Part shown: positions 38,729-48,616 of the stretch, one piece after another
How positions within the stretch are numbered: position 1 is the first letter of the stretch
Layout of the letters: the number at the start of each line of letters is the position of its first letter
Source: Oscillospiraceae bacterium
Lineage (GTDB): Bacteria > Bacillota > Clostridia > Oscillospirales > Oscillospiraceae
Length of the DNA stretch: 64,000 nt
Direction: 5' to 3'
Assembly (NCBI GenBank): GCA_015067615.1
Contig: SVMD01000009.1
Location: 1 to 64,000, forward strand
The notes under the pieces: generated by a model
What the model was told of the DNA's origin: nothing
The model's database searches: none
Seen by the model: the letters and a program-made list of their open reading frames with translations, nothing else
Translations under genes and position numbers: made by a program

Positions 38729-40504
38729 TTAGCCGGTCAAGGTATTGGTAACCGTGAGGATGCAGGCGATGATGCCCATGATGATACCGCCGATGTAGGG
38801 GTTGTTGGTCTTTTTGTAGATCTTATGGCAGATAAAGGCGGAGAGCGGCAGGATCAGCACGATGGGGAACAGCCAGATGCCCATGATGCCGGTGATGGGA
38901 TCCAGGAACATCTTGCCGGTGATGAAGAACTTGCTGTACTGGGCCATGATCATGATCTGGGGGCCCAGGAACACGAAGAACATCTGCTTTAAGATGCCCA
39001 GCTTACCCTCGGTATAGCCGTAGCAGTTGCCGGAGACGCTCATGGCGATGTAGTACACCAGCCAGAAGGGCACGAATTTCACAACCGCCGGGATCAGGTC
39101 GGCAGAGAAGGCCCGGATGGTGGCGAAGCACCAGAGCCGGTAGTCCGTCAGGAACAGGTAGTCGGAGAGGAACACCAGGGCAAATGCGGCGCATACCACG
39201 GTGAGCGCCAGCACGATGGACTTGAAGAGCTTGTTCTTCGGCAGGCGGCTGCCCCGCTCAGCCTTGTCGACGGGGTTCTTCTTGTTGCAGATGTGGGTCA
39301 TCCACAGGGTAAACAGACCGCACAGGGTGCTCCAAAGGCCGATGATCCGGCTGGGACCCTGGTTCCAGAAATCGGAGGTCCAGATCATCATACCCACGAT
39401 GAAGGCCAGGAAATAGAACACGATGCTCATGAGGGCGGAGGCCACATTGGTCACAATGTAGCGCTTCTTTGCCTTGCCCTCCAGCTTGGGCAGGGGCTTG
39501 CCCTCGCCCTTAAGCTCTGCAAAGTAGGCCGTATCCAGCAGGGCGATGGCGGCATTCAGCACGAACATGAAGAAGCCTACGATGCCCAGGGCATTGAAGG
39601 CGGCCTTCCACTGCCAGATCTGGTCGGTGTGAGCCAGCTGGTTGGGGGCGGAGAGGGCCTTGTCGAAGAATTCCGCGCCGAAGGCTACGCAGTCGGCGGA
39701 GAAGTGGGCCCAGGGATGGGTGATGGCAGGATTATAGATGGCACGGATGGCTTTCTCCCCGCCCACTTCCTGCTCATAGAAGGTTTCGGCGGCCCGGACT
39801 TCGCCCTGGGCAGGGTCAATGCCGAAGTTCAGGAAGGACTGGGCAGTGACCTGATTTATGTACTCTCTGGGGGCCTTGCCGTCCACCCGGTGGAAGAATT
39901 CGTCGTACTGGCAGGCGATGATGGCGGCATCCCGGGAACCGAACTGGTTGTAGAATTCGCCGTTTTCGTCATGGTACACCGCGTCGTTGGAAACCAGCAG
40001 GGCGGCGGCGATGAGGCCTTCCTCGTCCTGGAGCACTGCCTCCCGGCAGGCCAGAGCGCCGTTGGAATGGCCGGTGACACCGATACGGCTTGCATCCACG
40101 AAGGGCAGCCGGGAAACGTGCTTGACGGCGTCATACAGGCCGTTGGCATTGTTGCTGTCGTCCCAGTAGTCGCCGTCGGGCAGCACCTCGGAATCGCCGT
40201 GGCCGTACATGGAGATGGCCATGACCACGAAGCCCCGGCGGGCGTATTCCACGTAGTTCAGATCTTGCATCTCCCGGTTGTTGTACCAGCCGTGGCTGAC
40301 CACAATGGCGGGAGCGGGATTTTCCGCGGTGGCGTTTTGGGGAATGAGCAGCAGAGCGTCCAGCTCGTGGCCGGAGTCGGTGACGAAGGTCATGTCGTGA
40401 TAGTCGATCTTACCGAAATCCGTCTGGAACAGGCTTGCGCCCACGGAGCTGACCAGGCAGAGAATCAGGGCGATGACCACCCATTTTTTCGCATTCAGTT
40501 TCAT
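38729..40504 (-). CDS. Alpha/beta hydrolase with C-terminal membrane domain
   Basis: PAPAIVVSHGWYNNREMQDLNYVEYARRGFVVMAISMYGHGDS; ASRIGVTGHSNGALACREA; multiple C-terminal TMs. Confidence 0.8.
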   Translation of the reverse strand: MKLNAKKWVVIALILCLVSSVGASLFQTDFGKIDYHDMTFVTDSGHELDALLLIPQNATAENPAPAIVVSHGWYNNREMQDLNYVEYARRGFVVMAISMYGHGDSEVLPDGDYWDDSNNANGLYDAVKHVSRLPFVDASRIGVTGHSNGALACREAVLQDEEGLIAAALLVSNDAVYHDENGEFYNQFGSRDAAIIACQYDEFFHRVDGKAPREYINQVTAQSFLNFGIDPAQGEVRAAETFYEQEVGGEKAIRAIYNPAITHPWAHFSADCVAFGAEFFDKALSAPNQLAHTDQIWQWKAAFNALGIVGFFMFVLNAAIALLDTAYFAELKGEGKPLPKLEGKAKKRYIVTNVASALMSIVFYFLAFIVGMMIWTSDFWNQGPSRIIGLWSTLCGLFTLWMTHICNKKNPVDKAERGSRLPKNKLFKSIVLALTVVCAAFALVFLSDYLFLTDYRLWCFATIRAFSADLIPAVVKFVPFWLVYYIAMSVSGNCYGYTEGKLGILKQMFFVFLGPQIMIMAQYSKFFITGKMFLDPITGIMGIWLFPIVLILPLSAFICHKIYKKTNNPYIGGIIMGIIACILTVTNTLTG

Positions 40505-40629
40505 AGGGATAACCCCTCCTTTCTGGTTTTCATTATACAGTCCCGTGGTGGAAAGTCAACAATTTCTGGCAATATCTGACAGCTACAATTGGTCGATATT
40601 TACAAACACAAAATCCAGTTTCCCAGATA

Positions 40630-40850
40630 AATTATCGTTTATGCGCGAAGCGCAACCCTTCCCCCGGGGGGAAGGTGGCCCGGCGTAAGCCGGGTCGGAA
40701 GAGGAACGGCGAAATCTGAAGTGCGGAAAAAGCCTGGTAAAGATGCGAAATCGTTAGATTCCCGCCCGCATTCCTCTTCAGTCTCGCTGACGCTCGACAG
40801 CTTCCCCCCGAGGGAAGCGCAAGCAGTTTACGCCGCTAAACAATAATTTA
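40630..40850. repeat. TIR-bounded intergenic element, class A, inverted copy of 17969-18191
   Basis: Reverse complement matches the 17969 element closely over its whole length. Confidence 0.9.
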
Positions 40851-40891
40851 CCGCCGCAAAAGCCCGGCTCCTTTGGGAGCCGGGCTGGGGA

Positions 40892-43714
40892 TCAAAAGAT
40901 GCGGAAGGAAAATTCGATATCCTGGTCAGCATGGACATGGTAGGCGCTCTCCACGTCGCTGCCCCAGGTGTCGATGCCGCCCACGCCCCGCATGGCGCCG
41001 CAGACCGTCACCACGGTGCGGTTGGGCTTGGGCAGTTCCTCCGCGTGGAAGGCCTGCTCCAGCTGGTGGGGGGTATAGGGGATGGCGGAGAAATGGAAGG
41101 GCTTATCCAGTTTATACAGCCCCAGCTTGGCGCCCTGCATCTGGAAGGTGGCCCAGAGGGTTCCCATATGATTGCCGCACTCCTGGGGCACCAGATAGTT
41201 GGGGATATGGGGCACCTCGGTGAACCGTCCGGCCCTGGCGCCCTTATACCGGTCGGGGTAGGTCTCCCCGGAGAGGCCGCCCCAGGTGGTCTGCTCCACC
41301 GGCGCGGTGGTGGCAAACCGCAGGCCCAGCAGTGGCAGCTGGGGACGATTCTGGCCGCCCTGGTAGCGGACCGTCACATCCATCCGGCCCAGGCGGTCAA
41401 CGGAATAGGTCACATCGGTCTGAAGTTCCGGCATCACGTCAGCGGAGAAGGAATAGCGGATGGTGAAGCGGTCGCCGCTTTCCTCCAGCACTTCCCTGCC
41501 CACGGATTTCTGGTGGGTCTCCACGGCGGACCAGATGGCGCTCTTTCCCGGGAAGCCGCAGCCGGTATCATTTTCCGTAGGGGCACGCCAGTAGGCAGGC
41601 CGGGGGCCCCGCCACATCCATTCCACGCCGCCCTTACGGATGGAAGCCGGGCCGGCCTGGGGATGGGAGAAGAGGATCTCGAAATCACGGCCCTTTACGC
41701 CCAAGTTTCCGTCGCCGTGGACGATCTTCAGGGGCGGTGCCATGCGGCACATCATATCCAGCACGACCTGGTCCTTGTCCATATTTTCCGCCATCTGGCG
41801 CAGGATGATGGCATTGTTCTCATCGTGAAGCTTCCGGTTTTCCGGGGTGTCGTGCCAGTAGCGGACCTCCTGCATGCAGGGCTTGGGGTTGCCAAGCGCA
41901 TCCACGATGCCGTTGCCGCTGAAATTGTAGTCTGCCTGCCGGTCGCCGAAGTCGCCGCCGTAGCCCAGAACTTCCTCACCGTTGCAGTTTACATAACGCA
42001 TAGCCTGGTCCATGAAATCCCAGATAAAACCGCCCTGATACATGGGAAATTCCTTTCCAAGGTTTACATAAGATTCCATACCTCCAAGGGAATTGCCCAT
42101 ATTGTGCATATACTCGCAGGAGATGTAGGGCTTGCTCGGGTCGCTTTCCAGATATTCCCGGATATCCCAGGGGGTGGCGTACATCCGAGACTCCATGTCA
42201 GAGGAGCGCTCCCACTCCGGCTTCCAGTGGGGGGACGTGGGCTGGCCGTTGGCCACGCCCCGGGTAAAATACACGCCCTCATAGTGGACCAGACGGCTAT
42301 GATCCACGGAGCGGAAGTATTCCGCCATGGCCACCACATTGGTGCCGCAGAAGGCCTCGTTGCCGCAGGACCAGAAGAGGATGGACACATGGTTCTTGTC
42401 CCGCTCAAACATGGATTTTGCCCGGTCCAGCACGATCTCCCGCCACTCAGGGTAACTTCCGGGCACATTCCAGCTGGGCTCGATGGAATCAGGGAGCGCG
42501 TCCTTCTGCCAGGAGCCGTGGGCCTCCAGATTGGTTTCATCCATCAGGTAGATGCCCTTCCGGTCGCACAGGTGGTACCACTCGGTTCGGTTGGGATAGT
42601 GGCAGGTGCGCACGGCATTGATATTATTGGCAAGGATGGTCTCCATGGCCGCTTCCATATCGGCAACATCGATGGCCCGGCCCCTGGTGGCGCTCCACTC
42701 ATGGCGGTTGACGCCGTTGATCATGAGGCGCTTGCCGTTCAGGTACATGATCTTATCGGGCCCCATCACGAAGCGGCGGAAGCCGATATCGTAGGGGATG
42801 TATTCGGTGATTTCGTCACCGATAAGGGTGAGCATCACCTGATATAATTCAGGGGAACCATAATCCCAGAGTCTGACATTCGGGCAGGCAATGGTCTGGG
42901 AGAAGTGATAATCGCCTTCCGCGGTCAGTTCCAGATCCCCGTCAAAGAGGACGCCGTCCTGCACATGGCTGATCCTGGCATGAACCTTTGCGTGTTCTGT
43001 CAGCTTCAGCCGGAAGCGGATCTGGCCGGAAGTCAAATCCTCATGGAGGGTGGGCTGGATCCACAGGTCCTCGGCGATGGGCTTTGCGTACAGGTAGACG
43101 GGCCGGAATATACCGGAGAACCGGAAAAAGTCCTGGTCCTCGATCCAGGCACCGGCGCAGCGCTTATAGACCTCCACGCAGAGCCGGTTGCCCCTGGCCT
43201 TGATATAGGGGGTCAGGTCAAAGTCCGAGGGGGTGAAGGTATCCTCCGCATAGCCCACAAAATGGCCGTTGAGCCAGACGAAGCAGGCCTGCTCCACGCC
43301 CTGGAAGGAGATCCGCACCTCTTTTCCCAGCAGTCCGGCGTCCAGGTCAAATTCCCGGACGTAGGAGCCCACCGGGTTAAAGTCCCAGTCGATCTGAGGC
43401 GGGCGCAGCTCCGCGTGGCCGTCCCAGGGGTAGAGCTTGTTGGTGTAGTGGATCCGGTCATAGCCCTGGGTCTCCATGTGGCCCGGCACCTGGATGGTGC
43501 CGAAACCGGAAAGGTCAAAATCCTCTTTCCAGAAGTCCGCGGGCCGGGCGGCAGGATTCCTGCTCCATTTAAAAAGCCACTGGCCGTTTAAGTTCTGGCG
43601 CAGGGAGGAGGTTTCCTCTTCGGGGGAGGCGTAGGTGATATGGTCGGAGTGGGCATCCAGGCGGTTTACCCGAAAAATTGTGGGGTCTTCAAGCCATTTG
43701 ATATCCGGCAGCAT
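40892..43714 (-). CDS. Beta-galactosidase, GH2 (LacZ type)
   Basis: WEDPTIFRVNRLDAHSD; GVNRHEWSATRGRAI; HVSILFWSCGNEAF; PYISCEYMHNMGNSLGG; C-terminal beta-gal small-chain domain. Confidence 0.92.
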   Translation of the reverse strand: MLPDIKWLEDPTIFRVNRLDAHSDHITYASPEEETSSLRQNLNGQWLFKWSRNPAARPADFWKEDFDLSGFGTIQVPGHMETQGYDRIHYTNKLYPWDGHAELRPPQIDWDFNPVGSYVREFDLDAGLLGKEVRISFQGVEQACFVWLNGHFVGYAEDTFTPSDFDLTPYIKARGNRLCVEVYKRCAGAWIEDQDFFRFSGIFRPVYLYAKPIAEDLWIQPTLHEDLTSGQIRFRLKLTEHAKVHARISHVQDGVLFDGDLELTAEGDYHFSQTIACPNVRLWDYGSPELYQVMLTLIGDEITEYIPYDIGFRRFVMGPDKIMYLNGKRLMINGVNRHEWSATRGRAIDVADMEAAMETILANNINAVRTCHYPNRTEWYHLCDRKGIYLMDETNLEAHGSWQKDALPDSIEPSWNVPGSYPEWREIVLDRAKSMFERDKNHVSILFWSCGNEAFCGTNVVAMAEYFRSVDHSRLVHYEGVYFTRGVANGQPTSPHWKPEWERSSDMESRMYATPWDIREYLESDPSKPYISCEYMHNMGNSLGGMESYVNLGKEFPMYQGGFIWDFMDQAMRYVNCNGEEVLGYGGDFGDRQADYNFSGNGIVDALGNPKPCMQEVRYWHDTPENRKLHDENNAIILRQMAENMDKDQVVLDMMCRMAPPLKIVHGDGNLGVKGRDFEILFSHPQAGPASIRKGGVEWMWRGPRPAYWRAPTENDTGCGFPGKSAIWSAVETHQKSVGREVLEESGDRFTIRYSFSADVMPELQTDVTYSVDRLGRMDVTVRYQGGQNRPQLPLLGLRFATTAPVEQTTWGGLSGETYPDRYKGARAGRFTEVPHIPNYLVPQECGNHMGTLWATFQMQGAKLGLYKLDKPFHFSAIPYTPHQLEQAFHAEELPKPNRTVVTVCGAMRGVGGIDTWGSDVESAYHVHADQDIEFSFRIF

Positions 43715-43904
43715 AGCAGGTCTCTCCTTATCTGTTTTTTCTATCATAAGTATACCAAAGCAAAAAAATTCCGTCAACCAAGAGCGCTTTCTCATAGATG
43801 CCAAAGAAAGGAGGAAAACTTTGTGACCTTTCCCGAATTTTCCGCGGATACGCTCCCAATTTATTGGACATTTTTTGTTGTATCATCCAAATAGAAACAA
43901 ATCG

Positions 43905-43920
43905 TTACAAGATATTGTGT
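43905..43920 (+). promoter_or_regulatory. NrdR-box-like site 1
   Basis: TTACAAGATATTGTGT vs consensus ACACWATATATWGTGT. Confidence 0.6.
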
Positions 43921-43937
43921 TTACATAACAGTTGCAA

Positions 43938-43953
43938 CCACGATATATTGTGT
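43938..43953 (+). promoter_or_regulatory. NrdR-box-like site 2
   Basis: CCACGATATATTGTGT. Confidence 0.7.
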
Positions 43954-43962
43954 TTTTGGTTC

Positions 43963-43991
43963 TTGACAATCGCAGTCTGACACTATATACT
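43963..43991 (+). promoter_or_regulatory. SigA-like promoter of nrdGD
   Basis: TTGACA - 17 nt - TATACT; the -10 lies inside NrdR-box 3. Confidence 0.75.
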
Positions 43992-43995
43992 GTGT
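43980..43995 (+). promoter_or_regulatory. NrdR-box-like site 3
   Basis: ACACTATATACTGTGT, near-perfect palindrome and consensus match. Confidence 0.75.
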
Positions 43996-44024
43996 AGCGA
44001 ACGCCGTTTGGGGAGGGGGATGCT

Positions 44025-44711
44025 ATGGACGTAAACGGACTGCAGAAGCTGACGCTTCTGGACTATCCCGGCAAATGTGCCTGCACGGTTTTCCTGGCCG
44101 GTTGCAACCTGCGCTGTCCCTTCTGCCACAACGCAGCCCTGGTCATAGGTCAGGCGCCCACCGCCATGACCGAAGAGGAATTCCTGGCCTTTCTTAAAAA
44201 GCGCCGGGGCCTCCTGGACGGGGTCTGCATCACCGGCGGCGAGCCCACCCTGCGAAAAGACCTGCCGGAATTCATCGGCAAAATCCGGGAGCTGGGGTAT
44301 CTGGTTAAGCTGGATACCAACGGCAGCAACCCAAAGATGCTGCGGCAGCTGATTGATGACAAGCTCATTGACTACGCAGCCATGGATATCAAAAACTGCC
44401 CGGACCGCTATAGCACCACCTGCGGTGGCATCAGCATTCTCCCCGCAGTGGAGGAAAGCCTCTCCATTCTGCGGGAAAACAAAGTGGAATACGAGCTGCG
44501 CACTACCCTTTGCAAGCCCTTCCACGACAAGGTCGCTATGGAAGCCATGGGCAAATGGCTCTCCGGCACCGAAAATTACTATCTGCAAAACTTCGTTGAC
44601 TCCGGCGACCTGGTGGGTACCGGCGTCAGCGGATTTACAAAGGAAGAAATGGAGGCCCTGCGTGATGCGGTGCTTCCCCACATACCCAGCACCCGCATCC
44701 GGGGCATTTAG
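44025..44711 (+). CDS. nrdG: Anaerobic ribonucleoside-triphosphate reductase activating protein (radical SAM)
   Basis: LTLLDYPGKCACTVFLAGCNLRCPFCHNAALV (CxxxCxxC variant); VCITGGEPTL. Confidence 0.9.
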   Translation: MDVNGLQKLTLLDYPGKCACTVFLAGCNLRCPFCHNAALVIGQAPTAMTEEEFLAFLKKRRGLLDGVCITGGEPTLRKDLPEFIGKIRELGYLVKLDTNGSNPKMLRQLIDDKLIDYAAMDIKNCPDRYSTTCGGISILPAVEESLSILRENKVEYELRTTLCKPFHDKVAMEAMGKWLSGTENYYLQNFVDSGDLVGTGVSGFTKEEMEALRDAVLPHIPSTRIRGI

Positions 44712-44723
44712 GAGGAAGAAACG

Positions 44724-47096
44724 ATGTACAAAGTAACCAAGCGCGACGGACGTACCGTGGATTTCAACATCACCCGTATTGCCAACGCCATCACCAAGGC
44801 CTTCGACGCCACCCAGATTCCCTACAATCCCGATATCATTAATATGCTCTCCCTGCAGGTCACCTCTGACTACGCCTGCAAGGTCATGGACAACGCCATC
44901 GAGGTGGAGTCCATCCAGGACTCCGTGGAGGCCGTTCTGCAGCGTGCCGGCTACGCCGACGTTGCCAAGGCCTACATCCTGTACCGGAAGAACCGGGAGA
45001 AGCTGCGCTCCATGTCCTCCACCATCCTGGACTACAAGGGTCTGGTGGACGGCTACCTGAAGGTTGCCGACTGGCGCGTGAAGGAAAACTCCACCGTCAC
45101 CTACTCTGTGGGCGGTCTGATCCTTTCCAATTCCGGCGCCATCACCGCCAACTACTGGCTGTCCGAAATCTATGACGAGGAGATCGCCAACGCACACCGG
45201 AACGCCGACATCCACATCCACGACCTGTCCATGCTCACCGGCTACTGCGCCGGCTGGTCCCTGCGGCAGCTGATCGAGGAAGGCCTCGGCGGCGTGGTGG
45301 GCAAGATCACCTCCGCCCCCGCCAAGCATCTGGCCACCCTGTGCAACCAGATGGTCAACTTCCTGGGCATCATGCAGAACGAGTGGGCCGGTGCTCAGGC
45401 CTTCTCCTCCTTTGATACCTACCTGGCTCCCTTCGTCAAGACCGACAACCTGAGCTATGAGGAAGTGAAGCACTGCATCGAGTCCTTCATCTACGGCGTC
45501 AACACCCCCAGCCGCTGGGGTACCCAGGCTCCCTTCAGCAACATCACCCTGGACTGGACCTGCCCCGCTGACCTGGCTGACCGTCCCGCTATCGTGGGCG
45601 GCAAGGAGATGGACTTCACCTACGGCGACTGCAAGAAGGAAATGGACATGGTCAACCGTGCCTTCATCGAGGTCATGATTGAGGGCGACGCCAACGGCCG
45701 CGGCTTCCAGTACCCCATCCCCACCTACTCCATCACCCGGGACTTCGACTGGAGCGAGACCGAGAACAACAAGCTGCTGTTCGAAATGACCGCCAAGTAC
45801 GGCACCCCCTACTTCTCCAATTACATCAACTCCGATATGGAGCCTTCCGATGTCCGCTCCATGTGCTGCCGCCTGCGCTTAGACCTCCGGGAGCTGCGGA
45901 AGAAGTCCGGCGGCTTCTTCGGCTCCGGCGAGTCCACCGGCTCCATCGGCGTCGTTACCATCAACATCCCCAGAATTGCTTATCTTGCCAAGGACGAGGC
46001 TGATTTCTTCCGTCGTCTGGACAAGCTGATGGACATCTCCGCCCGCTCCCTGAAGATCAAGCGGGACCAGGTGACCAAGCTGATGGAAGAGGGCCTGTAC
46101 CCCTACACCAAGCGTTACCTGGGCACCTTCTCCAACCACTTCTCCACCATCGGCCTCATCGGCATGAACGAGGCTGGCCTCAATGCCCGCTGGATCCGCA
46201 AGGACCTGACCCACGAGGAGACCCAGGACTTCGCTGTCCGGGTGCTGAACCACATGCGCGAGCGCCTGTCTGACTACCAGGAGCTCTACGGCGACCTGTA
46301 CAACCTGGAAGCCACTCCCGCCGAGTCCACCACCTACCGCCTGGCCAAGCACGACAAGGCCCGCTACCCCGAGATCATCACCGCCCACGAGGGCGCCACC
46401 CCCTACTACACCAACTCCTCCCACCTGCCCGTGGGCTACACCGAGGACGTGTTCGAGGCCCTGGCTATCCAGGACAAGCTCCAGACCCTGTACACCTCCG
46501 GCACCGTGTTCCACACCTTCCTGGGCGAGAAGCTGCCCGACTGGAAGGCCGCTGCCACCCTGGTCCGGAAGATCGCTGAGAACCATCAGCTGCCCTACTA
46601 CACCATGAGCCCCACCTACTCCGTCTGCGCCGACCACGGCTACATCGCCGGTGAGGAGTACGTTTGCCCCATCTGCGGCAAGAAGACCGAGGTCTACAGC
46701 CGGATCACCGGCTACTACCGCCCCGTCCAGAACTGGAACGACGGCAAGAGCCAGGAGTACAAGGACCGCAAGACCTACCAGGTAGCCGCAGCCGCCGCTC
46801 CCGTGGAGAAGATCACCGCCAAGGTGGAGGAGCCCGCTGTGCAGGCCGCTCCCGCCGTGTCCGGCGAAGCAAAGGCCATTCTGATCTCCCGGGTCACCTG
46901 TCCCAACTGCCGTGTGGCCGAGAATCTGCTGGGCAAGGCCGGTGTCAGCTATGAAAAGCTCATCGCCGAGGAAAACCTGGACCTGTGCCGGGAGTACGAC
47001 GTAAAGGGCGCTCCCACCCTGATCCTGACCGACGGCGAGAAGTTCCAAAAGTTCTACTCCGTCCCCGAGATCAAGAAGTACATCGCTTCCCTGTAA
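44724..47096 (+). CDS. nrdD: Anaerobic ribonucleoside-triphosphate reductase with C-terminal glutaredoxin-like domain
   Basis: N-terminal ATP-cone; DIHIHDLSMLTGYCAGWSLRQLIEEG; C-terminal CPICGKK...SRITGYYRPVQNWNDGKSQEYKDRKTY; then ILISRVTCPNCRVAENLLGKAGVSYEKLIAEENLDLCREYDVKGAPTLIL. Confidence 0.95.
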   Translation: MYKVTKRDGRTVDFNITRIANAITKAFDATQIPYNPDIINMLSLQVTSDYACKVMDNAIEVESIQDSVEAVLQRAGYADVAKAYILYRKNREKLRSMSSTILDYKGLVDGYLKVADWRVKENSTVTYSVGGLILSNSGAITANYWLSEIYDEEIANAHRNADIHIHDLSMLTGYCAGWSLRQLIEEGLGGVVGKITSAPAKHLATLCNQMVNFLGIMQNEWAGAQAFSSFDTYLAPFVKTDNLSYEEVKHCIESFIYGVNTPSRWGTQAPFSNITLDWTCPADLADRPAIVGGKEMDFTYGDCKKEMDMVNRAFIEVMIEGDANGRGFQYPIPTYSITRDFDWSETENNKLLFEMTAKYGTPYFSNYINSDMEPSDVRSMCCRLRLDLRELRKKSGGFFGSGESTGSIGVVTINIPRIAYLAKDEADFFRRLDKLMDISARSLKIKRDQVTKLMEEGLYPYTKRYLGTFSNHFSTIGLIGMNEAGLNARWIRKDLTHEETQDFAVRVLNHMRERLSDYQELYGDLYNLEATPAESTTYRLAKHDKARYPEIITAHEGATPYYTNSSHLPVGYTEDVFEALAIQDKLQTLYTSGTVFHTFLGEKLPDWKAAATLVRKIAENHQLPYYTMSPTYSVCADHGYIAGEEYVCPICGKKTEVYSRITGYYRPVQNWNDGKSQEYKDRKTYQVAAAAAPVEKITAKVEEPAVQAAPAVSGEAKAILISRVTCPNCRVAENLLGKAGVSYEKLIAEENLDLCREYDVKGAPTLILTDGEKFQKFYSVPEIKKYIASL

Positions 47097-47147
47097 GCAT
47101 ATAGAGCCGGGCCCCGCCCGGCTCTTTCTTCGGGAAATGTCCTTTAG

Positions 47148-47310
47148 CGCAGGAATTTCATACGCCTTTGTAGGGCGGGCTCATGAGCCCGCCGACCAGG
47201 CGAGGGAACTGCACGGCTAAAAATGATGCTGAGTCCAAAGCTATTGCCACCATCCAACCACTCAGTTTCGATGGTGCTTCGGCGGGGTCATGACCCCGCC
47301 CTACACACGT
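47148..47310. repeat. Class B element with degenerate left and lost right TIR
   Basis: CCTTTAGC...CATACGCCTTTGTAGGGCGGGCTCATGAGCCCGCCGACC...GGCGGGGTCATGACCCCGCCCTAC; parallels the element at 58718-58919. Confidence 0.8.
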
Positions 47311-47328
47311 TGTAAGGAGAATTTAGTT

Positions 47329-48237
47329 ATGCATGACATTATCATCGTCGGCGGCGGTCCCGGTGGCCTGACCGCCGCCATCTACGCCCTCCGGGCGGGC
47401 AAGACCGTGCTGGTCATCGAGAAGAACAGCTTCGGCGGCCAGATCGCCTTCTCCCCCAAGGTGGAGAATATCCCCGGCACCATGGAGATCTCCGGTGCGG
47501 TATTCGCCGAGCAGCTCACCGAGCAGGCCATGAACCTGGGCGCCGACGTGGAGCTGGAAAACGTGGTCCGGGTGGAGAAAAACGACGGTATTTTTCAGGT
47601 TTACACCGAGGAGGGCAGCACCTTTGAGGGCCGCAGCGTGATCCTGGCCCTGGGCGTGAAGCACCGGACCCTGGGCCTTAACGGCGAGGAGGACCTCATC
47701 GGCAAGGGCATCTCCTTCTGCGCGGTCTGCGACGGCGCTTTCTACACAAATCAGGAGGTGGCCATGGTGGGCGGCGGCAATTCCGCCCTGCAGGAGGCCC
47801 TGCTGCTCAGCGAAGTCTGCAAAAAGGTCACCGTGGTGCAGAATCTTCCCGACTTCACCGGTGAAAAGAAGCTGTCCGAAGCCCTGCTGGCCCGGGACAA
47901 TGTGGAGGTCCACTTCTCCACCGTGGTTTCCGCCTACCGGACCGAAAACGGCAAATTCTCCGGCCTGGACCTGAAGAAGGACAGCGGTGAGACCCTCTCC
48001 ATCTCCTGCGACGGCGCCTTCCTGGCCGTGGGTCTGGAACCCCAGAACGGCCCCTTCGCCGATCTGGCAGCCTTAAATGCCTGGGGTTACTTCGATTCCG
48101 CCGAGGATTGCCTGACCAAAACCCCCGGCCTCTTCGTGGCCGGCGACTGCCGCAGCAAGCGGATCCGTCAGGTGGTCACCGCCTCCGCCGACGGCGCCAT
48201 CGCCGCCATGGCCGCCTGCAATTACCTGGATATGTAA
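47329..48237 (+). CDS. Thioredoxin-reductase-like FAD-dependent oxidoreductase
   Basis: MHDIIIVGGGPGGLTAAIYALRAGKTVLVIEK; SFCAVCDGAFYTNQEVAMVGGGNSALQEALLLS; GLFVAGDCRSKRIRQVVTASADGAIAA. Confidence 0.92.
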   Translation: MHDIIIVGGGPGGLTAAIYALRAGKTVLVIEKNSFGGQIAFSPKVENIPGTMEISGAVFAEQLTEQAMNLGADVELENVVRVEKNDGIFQVYTEEGSTFEGRSVILALGVKHRTLGLNGEEDLIGKGISFCAVCDGAFYTNQEVAMVGGGNSALQEALLLSEVCKKVTVVQNLPDFTGEKKLSEALLARDNVEVHFSTVVSAYRTENGKFSGLDLKKDSGETLSISCDGAFLAVGLEPQNGPFADLAALNAWGYFDSAEDCLTKTPGLFVAGDCRSKRIRQVVTASADGAIAAMAACNYLDM

Positions 48238-48280
48238 GCAAAAGACCGGCCAACAGGCCGGTCTTTTCCTGTTGTGCTGG

Positions 48281-48559
48281 TAAATTATCGTTTAGCTAAG
48301 TCATTGGCACTGGCGTGGGAGCGCCACATAAACCTTCTCCCGGGGAGAAGGTGGCCCGGCGTTAGCCGGGTCGGAAGTGGAATGCGGGCAGAAATGTTAG
48401 GTTCGGTACGCAGAAACAGACATAATACAACGCAGGTTTTCAGCAGGCTTTTGCATATACCGCAAATCAGGTTATCTCCCGCATTCCACTCCCGCCCCCT
48501 TCGGGGGCACCCTCTCCCCGGGAGAGGGTGTGGCGGATGCGCCGCTAAACGATAATTTA
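48281..48559. repeat. TIR-bounded intergenic element, class A (long variant)
   Basis: TAAATTATCGTTTAGC...CCTTCTCCCGGGGAGAAGGTGGCCCGGCGTTAGCCGGGTCGG...CCCTCTCCCCGGGAGAGGG...GCTAAACGATAATTTA. Confidence 0.9.
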
Positions 48560-48616
48560 CCCACCTTTCCGCAGCAAAAAAGACCGGCCGGAGCCGGTCT
48601 TTTTTTGTTTTGCAAA

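Noticed and set aside
40931-42847. 638-aa plus-strand ORF
   Set aside because: Antisense to the lacZ-type beta-galactosidase; no coding features.
43983-45473. 496-aa minus-strand ORF
   Set aside because: Antisense to nrdG/nrdD.
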